Assembly (NCBI RefSeq): GCF_900232825.1
Contig: NZ_OCTP01000011.1
Coordinates: forward strand, 893,262-957,261
Source: Anaerococcus sp. Marseille-P3625
Lineage (GTDB): Bacteria; Bacillota; Clostridia; Tissierellales; Peptoniphilaceae
DNA length: 64,000 nucleotides
Direction: 5' to 3'
Position numbers and translations under genes: made by a program. The notes beneath the pieces were generated by a model. It was not told the DNA's origin. It made no database searches and saw only the letters and a program-made list of their open reading frames with translations. This document shows positions 45,018-55,360 of the stretch, piece after piece. Position 1 is the first letter of the stretch; the number at the start of each line of letters is the position of its first letter.

Positions 45018-48000
45018 ATGAATTTACATATGGGACTTGATGTAGGGTCGACAACTGTTAAAATTGTAATAACCGATGAGAATTTTAACACCCTCTATCA
45101 AGTATATAGAAGACATAAATCAGATGTTAAAGAAACTGTGAAAGCTGTTCTTACAGAAGCTTACGGGGAATTTAAAGATGATTTTATTACGATAAATGTA
45201 ACGGGTTCTGGGGGGATGTTTCTTGAAAAATATATGGGCATAAATTTTGTTCAAGAAGTAATAGCAGAAACTGCAGCCATTAGAAAATTTATCCCTCAAA
45301 CCGATGTGGTTATAGAATTAGGTGGAGAAGATTCCAAAATAACCTATTTATCTGGCTCAGTTGAGCAAAGAATGAACTCTATTTGTGCTGGTGGAACCGG
45401 TGCTTTTATCGATCAAATGGCAGCTTTACTTGCAACTGACGCGTCTGGATTAAACAAATTATCACAAAATTACAAAAAAATATATCCAATAGCTTCTCGT
45501 TGCGGAGTTTTTGCCAAAACTGATATTCAAGCTCTAATGAACCAAGGGGCAAGTCGTGAAGATATAGCAATTTCGGTTTTCCAATCAGTTGTAAACCAAA
45601 CTATATCAAATCTTGCTTGTGGCAGACCCATACGTGGCAATGTGACATTTTTGGGTGGACCTTTGCACTTTTTAGAATCTTTACGTGAGCGTTTTATCGA
45701 AACTTTAGGCACTGATGGCAACACTTTTACAACACCAGAAGATGCGCAATTATATGTAGCAAAAGGAGCTGCAATCCTTTCAGCAGAAAATGATGATTAC
45801 GTACTATATGCTGATTTGATAAAAGAATTGGAAAAAGATCCTCCAGAAGATTTGGAGATGACCAAAAAACTTGAGCCTTTATTTGAAAAGGAAGAAGATT
45901 ACGAAAAATTTGTAGAAGATCACAAAACTAAACAAGTTATTCGTGAAGATATCCACAATTACCAAGGACCGATTTATATAGGAATTGATGCAGGATCAAC
46001 AACTTCAAAAATGGTATGGCTTACAGAAGATAAGCACATTATTTATGAAGATTACAGGATGAATCTAGGTAGGCCACTTGAAGTAGTCATAAATATGCTA
46101 AAAGATGCCTATATAAAGAAAAATCCTAAGGCTTATATAGCATCATCTGGAATTTGTGGTTATGGGGAAGATTTTATAAAAAATGCCCTACATGTTGATA
46201 ATGGAGAAGTTGAAACCATAGCCCATTACACTGCCGCCAAATTTTTCAATCCTCATGTTGATTTTATCCTTGATATTGGTGGCCAAGATATGAAGGCTAT
46301 GCACATTAGAGATGGAATTATTGACTCAATCCAGCTAAATGAAGCTTGTTCTTCTGGCTGTGGGTCATTTCTTTCAACCTTTGCAGCAAGTGTTGGCATG
46401 AGCGCTAAAGAATTTCAAGAAAAAGCTTTATTTTCCAAAGAGCCAGCAGATCTTGGCAGCCGTTGTACAGTTTTTATGAACTCAAAGGTCAAACAAGCTC
46501 AAAAAGAAGGTTCAGAAGTTTCAGATATAGCAGCAGGTCTTTGCTATTCGGTAATAAAAAATGCCATCCAAAAGGTAATAAAAGTTCGTGATCCAAAATC
46601 TTTGGGTGAAAATATAGTAGTTCAAGGTGGAACTTTCTACGGAGATGCAATATTAAGAGCTTTTGAAAAAATAACTGGCAGATCCACAACAAGGCCGGAA
46701 ATTGCAGGTCTTATGGGTGCTATGGGCATGGCACTTATAGCCTTTGAAAAATCTTCTGGCCAATCAAGCCTTGCAGATATTAATGAACTTGAAAAATTCA
46801 CCTACCAGCAAAAAAACGCTCGTTGCGGACTTTGTACCAACAACTGCTCTTTGATAATAAATATTTTCCCAGATGGAAGTCGTTACATCACAGGTAACCG
46901 TTGTGAAAGAGGAGCAGGAGTCAAAAAAGAAGAAACCATGGCAGATCTAAATATGTACAAGTACAAATACGATTTGCTCTTTAATAGGAAAAGTCTGGGA
47001 GATGCTGCTCGCATGGGCAAAGTTGGAATGCCAAGAGTTTTAAACATCTATGAAGATTATCCTTTCTGGCATAAATTCTTCACATCTTTGGGTTTTGACC
47101 TTGTTTTATCAGGCAAATCCGATAGGAAAATGTATGAGAAAGGCATTTCATCAATTTCATCAGAAACAGCTTGCTATCCAGCAAAACTTGCCCACGGTCA
47201 CATAGAAGATTTGGCAAGTCGTGATGATTTGGATTTGATATTTTATCCTGCAATTTTCTACGAATACAAACAATTTGACAAGGCACAAAACCACATGAAT
47301 TGCCCAGTAGTTTCAGGCTATCCAGATGTAATAAATAATAACGTGGAAAGTTTACACGGCAAAAAATATATGAATCCCTACCTATCTCTTGAAAGCGAAA
47401 AAATCATAAGAGATAGGTTGATAGAAGAATTTGAAGGCTTTTCAAACAATGGCTTTGTCTTAAGCAAAAAAGAAATAAAAAATGCAGTAGCTGCTGCTTG
47501 GCAGGAATTGCAAGATTATCACGATAAAATCAGAATTCGTGGCAAGGCAATAATAGATTATGTAAACAAAAACAAACTCAATGCCATAGTTTTGGCAGGT
47601 AGACCATATCATATTGACCCAGAAATCCACCACGGAATCCCAGATCTGATAGAATCTATGAAAATTCCAGTAATTTCAGAAGATGCTATTGCCTATAACA
47701 TTTCAGATATAGATGCAAATGTGAGAGTTTTAGACCAGTGGTCTTACCATGCAAGATTATATCGTGCGGCAGAATATGTTGCTAACAATGAAAACTTACA
47801 GCTTATACAACTAAATTCCTTTGGTTGCGGCCTAGATGCAGTTACAACTGATCAAGTCCAAGACATATTAGAAGCCCATGGTAAAATTTATACTTTGCTA
47901 AAAATTGATGAGGTTTCAAATCTTGGAGCAATAAAAATTAGGATTAGATCCTTACTACAAGCCCTAAATCAAAAGAAAATAGAAAATATTGAATTTAAAG

Positions 48001-49280
48001 AAGACTTATCAAGATTAAATTACCAAACTCCAGAATTCACCAAAGAAATGGCAGAAGCAGGATACACAATTCTTGCTCCACAAATGGCAAGAGAACACTT
48101 TAGAATTTTGGAAAAAGTCTTTCAGCAATATGGAATAAATGTTGAATTTTTAACCGAAGTTAACGAAAAAGTTTTAGACCAAGGTCTAAAATATGTAAAT
48201 AACGACTCTTGCTATCCTTCAATAACTGTAGTTGGACAATTTATGGAAGCTGTAAATTCCGGCAGATACGACACAGACAAACTCGCCCTATTAATGACCC
48301 AAACAGGAGGAGCTTGCAGAGCAAGTAACTATGTGGGCTATATTAGAAAAGGTCTAAGAGATGCAGGCTATCCAAACATTCCAGTAATAGCTTTATCAGC
48401 TCAAGGAATTGAAACCAATGCAGGATTTGACATAAGAAAGCCATCAACCCTACCGATGCTAAGCAAGGCTTTACGTGCAATTTTATTGGGAGATTTGATA
48501 AATAGAGTAACCAATGCTACAAGACCTTACGAAGAGGTAAAGGGCATGACCAATCAAATAAAAGAAAAATGGTTATGTAGGCTTGAAAAAGAAGTTCCAA
48601 CTATGTCAGATAAGGCTTACAAAAATGTAGTAAAAGAGATTGTCGATGAATTTGACAATATTCCTGTAAAAGATATAAGACTTCCAAAAGCAGGCATAGT
48701 TGGAGAAATTTTGGTAAAATTCTTGCCAGAAGCCAACAACAACCTACAAGATGTTCTCGAAGCTGAGGGAGCAGAGGTAATCTTGCCAGATTTGACAGAT
48801 TTCTTTATGTATTGCATGAAAAATTCTGAGCTAAAGGCAAAATTATATGGCAAAAGTAAGATTTCAGCTTCTATAGGAAAGATTGGAATTTCAATAATAG
48901 AAAAATATAGAAAACCAATTAGAGCTGCTCTTAGAGATTCAAAAAGATTTGACGAGCCAGTTTATATCGATCAGATTACAAAATATGCAGATGAGATCAC
49001 AAGTCTCGGCAACCAAGCTGGTGAAGGATGGTTACTTGCTGGAGAAATGATAGAATTAATTCACGCTGATGCAGCAAATATTGTTTGTATCCAACCTTTT
49101 GGTTGTTTGCCAAATCACATAACGGGCAAGGGTGTTATGAAAAAAATCAGAGAAAAATATCCGCAAGCAAATATAGTGGCAATCGACTACGATCCAGGAG
49201 CAAGCGAAGTCAACCAAATCAATAGGGTCAAACTTATGATGAGCCAAGCTAGAGAAAATATGAAAGAAATTGCAAAATAA
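45018..49280 (+). CDS. Giant 2-hydroxyacyl-CoA dehydratase activase-like protein
   Basis: 1420 residues, one of the largest genes here. Two tandem ASKHA ATPase domains of the BcrAD/HgdC type: first about 1-260 (GLDVGSTTVKIVIT, SICAGGTGAFIDQM, SRCGVFAKTD), second about 320-590 (YIGIDAGSTTSKMVWL, EACSSGCGSFLSTF, SRCTVFMNSK). Each keeps the Cys that bridge a [4Fe-4S] cluster. Then a Cys-rich linker (RCGLCTNNCSL, NRCERGAG), a DUF2229-like region, and a C-terminal half like dehydratase D components. Related proteins drive ATP-dependent electron transfer; substrate unknown. Confidence 0.88.
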   Translation: MNLHMGLDVGSTTVKIVITDENFNTLYQVYRRHKSDVKETVKAVLTEAYGEFKDDFITINVTGSGGMFLEKYMGINFVQEVIAETAAIRKFIPQTDVVIELGGEDSKITYLSGSVEQRMNSICAGGTGAFIDQMAALLATDASGLNKLSQNYKKIYPIASRCGVFAKTDIQALMNQGASREDIAISVFQSVVNQTISNLACGRPIRGNVTFLGGPLHFLESLRERFIETLGTDGNTFTTPEDAQLYVAKGAAILSAENDDYVLYADLIKELEKDPPEDLEMTKKLEPLFEKEEDYEKFVEDHKTKQVIREDIHNYQGPIYIGIDAGSTTSKMVWLTEDKHIIYEDYRMNLGRPLEVVINMLKDAYIKKNPKAYIASSGICGYGEDFIKNALHVDNGEVETIAHYTAAKFFNPHVDFILDIGGQDMKAMHIRDGIIDSIQLNEACSSGCGSFLSTFAASVGMSAKEFQEKALFSKEPADLGSRCTVFMNSKVKQAQKEGSEVSDIAAGLCYSVIKNAIQKVIKVRDPKSLGENIVVQGGTFYGDAILRAFEKITGRSTTRPEIAGLMGAMGMALIAFEKSSGQSSLADINELEKFTYQQKNARCGLCTNNCSLIINIFPDGSRYITGNRCERGAGVKKEETMADLNMYKYKYDLLFNRKSLGDAARMGKVGMPRVLNIYEDYPFWHKFFTSLGFDLVLSGKSDRKMYEKGISSISSETACYPAKLAHGHIEDLASRDDLDLIFYPAIFYEYKQFDKAQNHMNCPVVSGYPDVINNNVESLHGKKYMNPYLSLESEKIIRDRLIEEFEGFSNNGFVLSKKEIKNAVAAAWQELQDYHDKIRIRGKAIIDYVNKNKLNAIVLAGRPYHIDPEIHHGIPDLIESMKIPVISEDAIAYNISDIDANVRVLDQWSYHARLYRAAEYVANNENLQLIQLNSFGCGLDAVTTDQVQDILEAHGKIYTLLKIDEVSNLGAIKIRIRSLLQALNQKKIENIEFKEDLSRLNYQTPEFTKEMAEAGYTILAPQMAREHFRILEKVFQQYGINVEFLTEVNEKVLDQGLKYVNNDSCYPSITVVGQFMEAVNSGRYDTDKLALLMTQTGGACRASNYVGYIRKGLRDAGYPNIPVIALSAQGIETNAGFDIRKPSTLPMLSKALRAILLGDLINRVTNATRPYEEVKGMTNQIKEKWLCRLEKEVPTMSDKAYKNVVKEIVDEFDNIPVKDIRLPKAGIVGEILVKFLPEANNNLQDVLEAEGAEVILPDLTDFFMYCMKNSELKAKLYGKSKISASIGKIGISIIEKYRKPIRAALRDSKRFDEPVYIDQITKYADEITSLGNQAGEGWLLAGEMIELIHADAANIVCIQPFGCLPNHITGKGVMKKIREKYPQANIVAIDYDPGASEVNQINRVKLMMSQARENMKEIAK

Positions 49281-49285
49281 AAACA

Positions 49286-49350
49286 AAAAGCTAATGATTT
49301 GAAATTCGAAATTTAAGAATTTTAAAAGTCATTAGCTTTTATTTTTATTT
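49286..49350 (+). terminator. Terminator after the activase gene
   Basis: AAAAGCTAATGA and TCATTAGCTTTT with an AT-rich loop, then ATTTTTATTTT. Confidence 0.8.
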
Positions 49351-49400
49351 TAAAAATTTATATTGATGGTATAATCTTTCTATACAAGAAAGAGAGAATT

Positions 49401-50651
49401 ATGGGAAAGAAAAGATTTTTAGTGAGTCTATTGGTGATATTTCTATCATTTTTTGGGTCGAAATTTATACTTGATAGACTTTATGCATCTCAAAGAGATT
49501 TAAACTTTGGAGATGACAAAAATTATAATGATAATGCAATCAGCAAGGAAGAAGGAGAATATTTAATCCTTCTAGTTGGAGTTGACAAAAACTCCGATGA
49601 TCAGGTAAATACAGATTTTACTAGAACTGATACGATAATGTTAATATCTGCCAACAGCAAAACTGGCGATATGCACCTACTTTCTATTCCTCGTGACAGC
49701 AGGGTGAAAATAAGAGAAAAATTTGATAAGGTAAATCACGCTCACGCCTTTGGAGGAATTGAGCTAACCATGCAAACCCTAAGGACATTTTTGGGTCTTG
49801 ATATAGATTATTATGTACAAATCAATTACCAAGCACTAATGAATATTGTAGATGCCCTAGGTGGAGTGGATTATGAAGTTCCAGAAGGAATTGAAATTAA
49901 CAAGGGGAAAGTAAAGATTAAACCAGGCTTAAACCACTTAGACGGCAACGAAGTTATGTGGTATCTAAGAACGAGAAATATCTATAACAATGGCGATATA
50001 GGTAGGGTAAATACCCAACAAGCCTTTGTAAAAGCCATGATCGATGAAATGGTAAAAAAATTCAAAGATATAAACATTATGACTTTTATAAGTAATTACC
50101 TAAAATATGTAAAAACTAATCTACCTATGGATGCAATGATGGATTTGGCAGGACATATGAATAAATTTTCATCAGATAAAATGCAAACCCATACAGTTCC
50201 TGGCATGGAGAAAAATATAGGTGGAGTTAGCTATTGGATACCTGATTATGAGAAAACTTGGTCCATAGTCGATGAAAATTATAAAAATTTCAAACTTAAA
50301 AATTGGCAAAAAGAAGATTCTGGTTTTTATGAAGAATATGGTAGTTTTGGTGAAATTAAAGATCAGTCTAAGAGTGGTGGAATTATAAAAGATCAAAATC
50401 CAGTAAACACAAATCAAGTTCTACCAAAAACTCAAAGCTTGCCTACTTATAAATACGAATACAACAATAATCAAAACTATAATAACAACTATTACGAAGA
50501 AAGCACTCCAAGTGAATATACACCAACGGAAAATACTTCAACAACTGAAAATTATGAGCAAGAAGAAAGAGTTGAAAATCCTAGTAGTAAGACCGTAGAA
50601 AACCCAGAAGAAAATGTGGACACTGGCGAAGAAGAAGGAAGCGATGAGTAG
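49401..50651 (+). CDS. LytR-CpsA-Psr (LCP) family cell-wall ligase
   Basis: 416 residues. Membrane anchor at about 5-25; LCP catalytic domain (about 50-230) with TRTDTIMLIS, SIPRDSRVKI, HAFGGIELTMQTL and YLRTRNIYNNGDIGRVNTQQ. LCP enzymes attach undecaprenyl-linked glycopolymers to peptidoglycan outside the cell. The last 100 residues are low-complexity, rich in Asn, Tyr, Glu and Thr, probably disordered. A TATAAT box (about 49370) and SD GAGAG lie upstream. Ends within the fni start. Confidence 0.92.
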   Translation: MGKKRFLVSLLVIFLSFFGSKFILDRLYASQRDLNFGDDKNYNDNAISKEEGEYLILLVGVDKNSDDQVNTDFTRTDTIMLISANSKTGDMHLLSIPRDSRVKIREKFDKVNHAHAFGGIELTMQTLRTFLGLDIDYYVQINYQALMNIVDALGGVDYEVPEGIEINKGKVKIKPGLNHLDGNEVMWYLRTRNIYNNGDIGRVNTQQAFVKAMIDEMVKKFKDINIMTFISNYLKYVKTNLPMDAMMDLAGHMNKFSSDKMQTHTVPGMEKNIGGVSYWIPDYEKTWSIVDENYKNFKLKNWQKEDSGFYEEYGSFGEIKDQSKSGGIIKDQNPVNTNQVLPKTQSLPTYKYEYNNNQNYNNNYYEESTPSEYTPTENTSTTENYEQEERVENPSSKTVENPEENVDTGEEEGSDE

Positions 50652-51663
50652 CATAAACAGTCAAAGAAAAGATGAGCATATAGAAAATTACCTAAGAACA
50701 AGTTCTTCTACCAGCACTTTGCTAGAAGATGTTTATATAGAACACAATGCAATTTCTGATATTTGCCTAGATGAGGTAGATACTTCTATTAATTTTCTTG
50801 GCAGAAAAATTTCTATGCCACTAATGGTTGATGCCATAACTGGCGGTGGTTCATCATCTGCTGCAATAAATGAAGACCTTTCTTCAATTTGCCAAGAACT
50901 ATCGATACCAATGGCTTGTGGCAGTGAATCAATCGCTCTTACAGAAAAAGAGTCAAGAGAATCATTTGAGTTAATCAAAGATAAAAAAGATTTACTAAGG
51001 ATTGGAAATTTAGGCTTTGAAAGAAACTATGAAGATTTTGTATTTGCCAAAGACCTTATAGATGCTCATGCTATGCAAATACATTTAAACTTAGCTCAAG
51101 AAATGGTGATGAAAGAAGGGGACAATAGTTACCATGATCCTCTATCCATAATCGAAGAATTAGTAGAAAAATTTGACTGCCCAATAATTGTCAAAGAAAC
51201 AGGCTGTGGAATTTCAAAAAAAGTTGCAAAAAGATTAATTGAAAAAAATGTAAAATATATTGATATAGCAGGACAAGGTGGGACAAACTTCATAGAAATT
51301 GAAGATTTGAGAAATTTTGATATGGATTTTTCGGATTTTTACACTTGGGGAATTCCTACTGCAAAATCAATAATAGATATAAGATCACTTTCAGATGATA
51401 CTTTTATCATAGCATCAGGTGGCATGAAAACAGCCATAGACATTGTAAAATCAATAGTCATTGGAGCTGACATGACTGCCATGACTGGAGAAGTTTTAAA
51501 TTATTTGCTTCGTGGTGGCTATGATGCTTGCGAAAATTTCCTCAAAGAAATCAATCATAAGATGAAAATTATAATGGTTTTACTTGGGGTAAAAAATATC
51601 GAACAACTAAAAAAAGTTGATTATAAATTAACTGGAAGATTAAAGGAACTTATTGAAGGCTAG
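50644..51663 (+). CDS. fni: Type 2 isopentenyl-diphosphate isomerase
   Basis: FMN- and NADPH-dependent isomerisation of IPP to DMAPP; this type usually accompanies the mevalonate pathway. 339 residues. N-terminus SSINSQRKDEHIENYL; FMN and phosphate contacts in DAITGGGS, VKETGCGIS, GQGGTNF and ASGGMKT. ATG 50644, overlapping the LCP gene by 8 nt, is chosen because GAAGGAAG precedes it and RKDEHI is the family start. Other pathway genes are not in the window. Confidence 0.93.
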   Translation: MSSINSQRKDEHIENYLRTSSSTSTLLEDVYIEHNAISDICLDEVDTSINFLGRKISMPLMVDAITGGGSSSAAINEDLSSICQELSIPMACGSESIALTEKESRESFELIKDKKDLLRIGNLGFERNYEDFVFAKDLIDAHAMQIHLNLAQEMVMKEGDNSYHDPLSIIEELVEKFDCPIIVKETGCGISKKVAKRLIEKNVKYIDIAGQGGTNFIEIEDLRNFDMDFSDFYTWGIPTAKSIIDIRSLSDDTFIIASGGMKTAIDIVKSIVIGADMTAMTGEVLNYLLRGGYDACENFLKEINHKMKIIMVLLGVKNIEQLKKVDYKLTGRLKELIEG

Positions 51664-51681
51664 CTTTTGCTAGCCTTTTTC
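51656..51681 (+). terminator. Terminator after fni
   Basis: AAGGCTAGC-TTTT-GCTAGCCTT followed by TTTCT. The 5' arm includes the fni stop codon. Confidence 0.85.
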
Positions 51682-51767
51682 TAAATAAAAAGCTAAAGTA
51701 CTTCGATTTATTGATTTTTTTATGATTTTGTATGATAATAAAAATGTAGAAAAGAAAGGTGGTAAAG

Positions 51768-52394
51768 ATGCTTACAAATGATATAACAATTGCATTAAGT
51801 TTTATACTTGCAGTTATTTCCTTAATTTCAGTTTTGTTTACTAACAAAAAAATTCTTTTTGGAATCTTGACAGTAATCCTATTTGGATTTTTCTACTATC
51901 AAAATTCAAAGGTAAATATGGCTGATAATATGACTATCTTAACCTTTATTATGGGAATAAGTTTGCTTTCAATTGAGATTTTCATACCAAGTTTTGGTAT
52001 TATAGGAATAATTGGAACAATTCTTACGATTTATTCAGTTTTAGATTCTTACGAAAACTCTGGAACTGGAATTGTAGTTTTGATACTAGCTGCTCTTGCA
52101 ATAGTTTTAACTGTTACCATTTATGTAAAATTAGGATTTTCTAATAATCTTTTTGATAATTTCATTTTGAAAAACGAAAATTCTAGCAAGCGTGGATATA
52201 ATAGCAAGAAAGATCATTCTGACCTTATTGGCAAATTTGGTCTAAGCAAATCCATACTTAGACCAACAGGTCGAGTTTTGATAGATGATGTCACTTATGA
52301 TGCAAAAAGTAATAGCGATTTTATAGAAAAAGAAAAAGAAGTAGAAGTTGTAGCCGTAAAAGACGGGCACATTATAGTAAAGGAGAAGATATAA
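51768..52394 (+). CDS. nfeD: NfeD-like membrane protein
   Basis: 208 residues: four or so membrane segments in the first 125 residues, then a soluble OB-fold domain (about 145-208, [19 protein letters not shown]). Short NfeD proteins partner with flotillins. ATG 51768 is chosen over GTG 51759 since AAAGGTGG is the SD. Its stop overlaps the floA start by one base. Confidence 0.88.
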   Translation: MLTNDITIALSFILAVISLISVLFTNKKILFGILTVILFGFFYYQNSKVNMADNMTILTFIMGISLLSIEIFIPSFGIIGIIGTILTIYSVLDSYENSGTGIVVLILAALAIVLTVTIYVKLGFSNNLFDNFILKNENSSKRGYNSKKDHSDLIGKFGLSKSILRPTGRVLIDDVTYDAKSNSDFIEKEKEVEVVAVKDGHIIVKEKI

Positions 52395-53344
52395 TGTTTG
52401 ATCATTTTATAACACCAGCAGTAGTTGTAATTGTACTAATTGTTTTTTTTACCATGGTTCCAGTAGGACTTTGGATTACAGCAAGATTTTCTGGAGTAAA
52501 TATTTCCATGGCAAGCCTTGTTGCTATGCGTTTTAGAAGACTTAATCCAAATCTAATAGTAAATGCACTTATAAAAAGTCACCAAGCAGGCATTCCACTT
52601 AAAACAGAAGATTTGGAAAGCCATTATCTAGCAGGTGGTAACATTAACCAAGTTGTAGATGCACTAATTGCGGCAGAAAGAGCCAATATTGAACTTTCAT
52701 TTGAACAAGCAGCAGCAATAGACCTTGCTGGACGTAATGTATTTGAGGCAGTTCAAGTTTCAGTAACACCAAAAGTAATAAATACACCAGTAATAGCAGC
52801 AGTTGCTAAAAATGGTATCGAAGTAAAGGTAATCGCCAAAGTTACAGTTAGGGCAAATATCGATAGACTAGTAGGTGGAGCTGGAGAAGAAACCATAATA
52901 GCTCGTGTTGGTGAAGGAATCGTAACAACTGTTGGTTCATCAGCAAGCCATGCCGAAGTTTTGGAAAATCCAGATAATATTTCTCAAACAGTTTTATTAA
53001 AAGGATTGGATTCTGGAACAGCTTTTGAAATTTTATCAATCGATATAGCAGATGTGGACGTTGGAAGAAACGTCGGAGCAGAATTACAAAGAGATCAAGC
53101 AGAAGCTGACAAAAACATAGCTCAAGCTAAGGCAGAAGAGCGTCGTGCTCAAGCTATAGCCCTTGAACAAGAAAATAGAGCCAAAGTAGTAGAAGCTGAA
53201 GCAAAAATCCCTGAAGCAATTGCAAAAGCTTTCCAAGATGGCAACCTTGGTATCATGGATTATTACAACATGAAAAACATAAATGCAGATACAAAAATGC
53301 GCCAATCTCTATCTAATTTAGATACTGGTGATTTAGATGTTTAA
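52394..53344 (+). CDS. floA: Flotillin-like protein FloA
   Basis: 316-residue scaffold of functional membrane microdomains. N-terminal hydrophobic hairpin (about 8-28), SPFH domain, and an Ala/Glu/Gln-rich coiled coil ([19 protein letters not shown]). Family motifs [20 protein letters not shown] and [15 protein letters not shown]. Acts with NfeD encoded just upstream. Confidence 0.95.
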   Translation: MFDHFITPAVVVIVLIVFFTMVPVGLWITARFSGVNISMASLVAMRFRRLNPNLIVNALIKSHQAGIPLKTEDLESHYLAGGNINQVVDALIAAERANIELSFEQAAAIDLAGRNVFEAVQVSVTPKVINTPVIAAVAKNGIEVKVIAKVTVRANIDRLVGGAGEETIIARVGEGIVTTVGSSASHAEVLENPDNISQTVLLKGLDSGTAFEILSIDIADVDVGRNVGAELQRDQAEADKNIAQAKAEERRAQAIALEQENRAKVVEAEAKIPEAIAKAFQDGNLGIMDYYNMKNINADTKMRQSLSNLDTGDLDV

Positions 53345-53864
53345 TAGTGACAACGGTTTTGACAAGTGGTTAGAAGAACTTAGCAAATATTTAGAAGATG
53401 AGCTTAATGGCCTTGATGATGTTAAAAAAACTTATAAAAAACCATCAAAAAATAAGGTCTATAGAAAATTTGGCACAAATGCAAAATTAAAGGAAATTTT
53501 TCCTAGAAACAAAACTTTTGCCCTAAAAGATTTTGCAAACAAAAATCAAAAGCCAAGCAATAATTATAGTCAAATTGATATCTCAAGAGAAAGTCACGAG
53601 GGAAAGCAAAGTAGCAGGGGAAGTATTCATGGCAAAACTCTCATAGATAGCGAAGACCATGTTAATCCTGACCTAAGAAGAAGACTTCAAGAGAAAAAAG
53701 CTAGAGAAAAACTCCAAAAAGACCAAGAAAGAAAACAAAGAGAAAAAGAAGAAAAAATCAAAAATAAGAAAGAAAAAATAATTAAAAACAAAAAAGAATT
53801 AAAAAAAGCAATTATTTTTTCTGAAATTTTACAAGCTCCATTGGCAAAAAGAAAAAATCGCTAA
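53337..53864 (+). CDS. Basic coiled-coil protein between floA and phoH
   Basis: 175 residues overlapping floA by 8 nt. The last 55 residues are almost only Lys, Glu, Arg and Gln, a charged helix; the first 115 are polar with no membrane segment. In Bacillus this slot holds yqfB-yqfD, which this does not resemble. No domain recognised. RNA binding or a scaffold role beside FloA is conceivable but unsupported. Confidence 0.65.
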   Translation: MFNSDNGFDKWLEELSKYLEDELNGLDDVKKTYKKPSKNKVYRKFGTNAKLKEIFPRNKTFALKDFANKNQKPSNNYSQIDISRESHEGKQSSRGSIHGKTLIDSEDHVNPDLRRRLQEKKAREKLQKDQERKQREKEEKIKNKKEKIIKNKKELKKAIIFSEILQAPLAKRKNR

Positions 53865-53906
53865 AAAAGGTATAATAAAGGCACAAAGACAATCGGAGGG
53901 ATAGTT

Positions 53907-54905
53907 ATTAATAAAATTATAGAAATAAATAATCCAAATGATATTGTGACCTTGTTTGGAAATTTTGATAAAAATAAAAAATATATAGAAGAAAGATTTA
54001 ACACGAAAATCAAACTAGAAGACAACCAGCTAAAAATTATCGGTGAAGGGCTTAATATAGAATTTACCAAAGAATTAATTATTGAACTAATTAATGAGAT
54101 TAAAGCTAATAAGGATCTCGATTTTCAAAAGATAAAATACTTCGCAGATATGCTAGAACGTGATAACAAAGAAATCATAAAAGAAGCTTTAAACGATTCT
54201 ATAATCACAACTGCTTCTGGCAAGCCAATAAAAGCAAAAACATTGGGTCAGCAAAACTATATAGAAAAAATAAAAAATAATGACGTTGTTTTTGCAATTG
54301 GCCCTGCGGGAACTGGCAAAACTTATTTGGCAGTTGCAATGGCTGTAAGAAGTTTTAAGCAAGGAGAAGTTAATAGGATAATTTTGACTCGACCTGCAGT
54401 TGAAGCTGGAGAAAGTCTGGGGTTTTTGCCTGGTGATTTGCAAGATAAGGTAGATCCATATCTAAGGCCACTTTACGATGGACTTTTTGAGATATTAGGC
54501 TTTGAAGCCTATCAAAATTTGGTAGAAAAAGGATTGATAGAAATTGCTCCCCTTGCTTATATGAGAGGAAGAACCTTAGATAATGCTTTTGTAATTTTGG
54601 ATGAAGCACAAAACACTACCAATGAGCAAATGAAAATGTTCCTAACACGTCTAGGTTATGGATCAAAGGCAATTATTACAGGAGATAAAACTCAAATAGA
54701 CTTGCCAAAAGGAAGGATTAGTGGCTTAAAAATAGCTGAAAAAATTCTAAAGAACATTAAGGGCATAGAATTTCAAAATTTCACTTCCATAGATGTGGTA
54801 AGACATCCTTTAGTCCAAAAAATTATCGATGCTTATGACAATGAAGATGCAAGAAAGGCTGAAGAAAGAAAAGCTAAAGAGAATCTCAAAGATTTAGAAA
54901 AATAA
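53907..54905 (+). CDS. phoH: PhoH-like ATPase, probably with an AUU start codon
   Basis: 332 residues if started at ATT 53907. Walker A GPAGTGKTY and Walker B FVILDEAQNTTNEQM are clear; the N-terminal piece LFGNFDKNKKYIEERF is family-typical. GGAGG (53895-53899) lies 7 nt before ATT 53907, and codons between ATT and GTG 53946 (NKIIEINNPNDI) align with other PhoH N-termini. GTG 53946 has no SD. AUU starts are known for infC. PhoH is linked to RNA metabolism together with YbeY, next gene. Confidence 0.9.
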   Translation: MNKIIEINNPNDIVTLFGNFDKNKKYIEERFNTKIKLEDNQLKIIGEGLNIEFTKELIIELINEIKANKDLDFQKIKYFADMLERDNKEIIKEALNDSIITTASGKPIKAKTLGQQNYIEKIKNNDVVFAIGPAGTGKTYLAVAMAVRSFKQGEVNRIILTRPAVEAGESLGFLPGDLQDKVDPYLRPLYDGLFEILGFEAYQNLVEKGLIEIAPLAYMRGRTLDNAFVILDEAQNTTNEQMKMFLTRLGYGSKAIITGDKTQIDLPKGRISGLKIAEKILKNIKGIEFQNFTSIDVVRHPLVQKIIDAYDNEDARKAEERKAKENLKDLEK

Positions 54906-54916
54906 AGGGAAAAGCA

Positions 54917-55360
54917 ATGAATCTTTTGATTACCAACAATACAAATGAAAATATAGATATGAATGACAAACTTTATGATGTAGTAAAGGCAGTTCTTGAT
55001 AACGATGGACTTTCTATGGCTTATGAAGTATCTATTACTTTTGTGGATAAGGATGAGATTCATAAATTAAATAGAGAATATAGGAAAGTAGATAGGCCAA
55101 CTGATGTCCTATCTTTTCCTATGAATGAAGAGTTTTTGATAGAAGGAGTCGATTCTATGCTTGGTGATATTGTAATTTGCATGGATATAGCAAAAGATCA
55201 AGCCAAAGAATACGACCACAGCCTTGATAGGGAAATTATGTATTTAACTTGCCATTCTATGCTACATCTTCTAGGCTATGACCATATAGATGAAGATGAT
55301 AAGAAAATAATGCGTGGCAAGGAAAAAGAAGTTATGAGAAAGTTAGGAGTCTTTAAATGA
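54917..55360 (+). CDS. ybeY: Endoribonuclease YbeY
   Basis: Metal-dependent RNase for 16S rRNA maturation and ribosome quality control. 147 residues. Zinc motif HSMLHLLGYDH (H-x3-H-x5-H) near residues 115-125 and RKVDRPTDVLSFP. SD AAGGGAAA. Its stop overlaps dgkA by 4 nt. Confidence 0.96.
   Translation: MNLLITNNTNENIDMNDKLYDVVKAVLDNDGLSMAYEVSITFVDKDEIHKLNREYRKVDRPTDVLSFPMNEEFLIEGVDSMLGDIVICMDIAKDQAKEYDHSLDREIMYLTCHSMLHLLGYDHIDEDDKKIMRGKEKEVMRKLGVFK

Noticed and set aside
45018-49280. Assembly fusion of separate activase and dehydratase genes
   Set aside because: The frame is continuous for 1420 codons with conserved linkers, and similarly long relatives are known in anaerobic Firmicutes.
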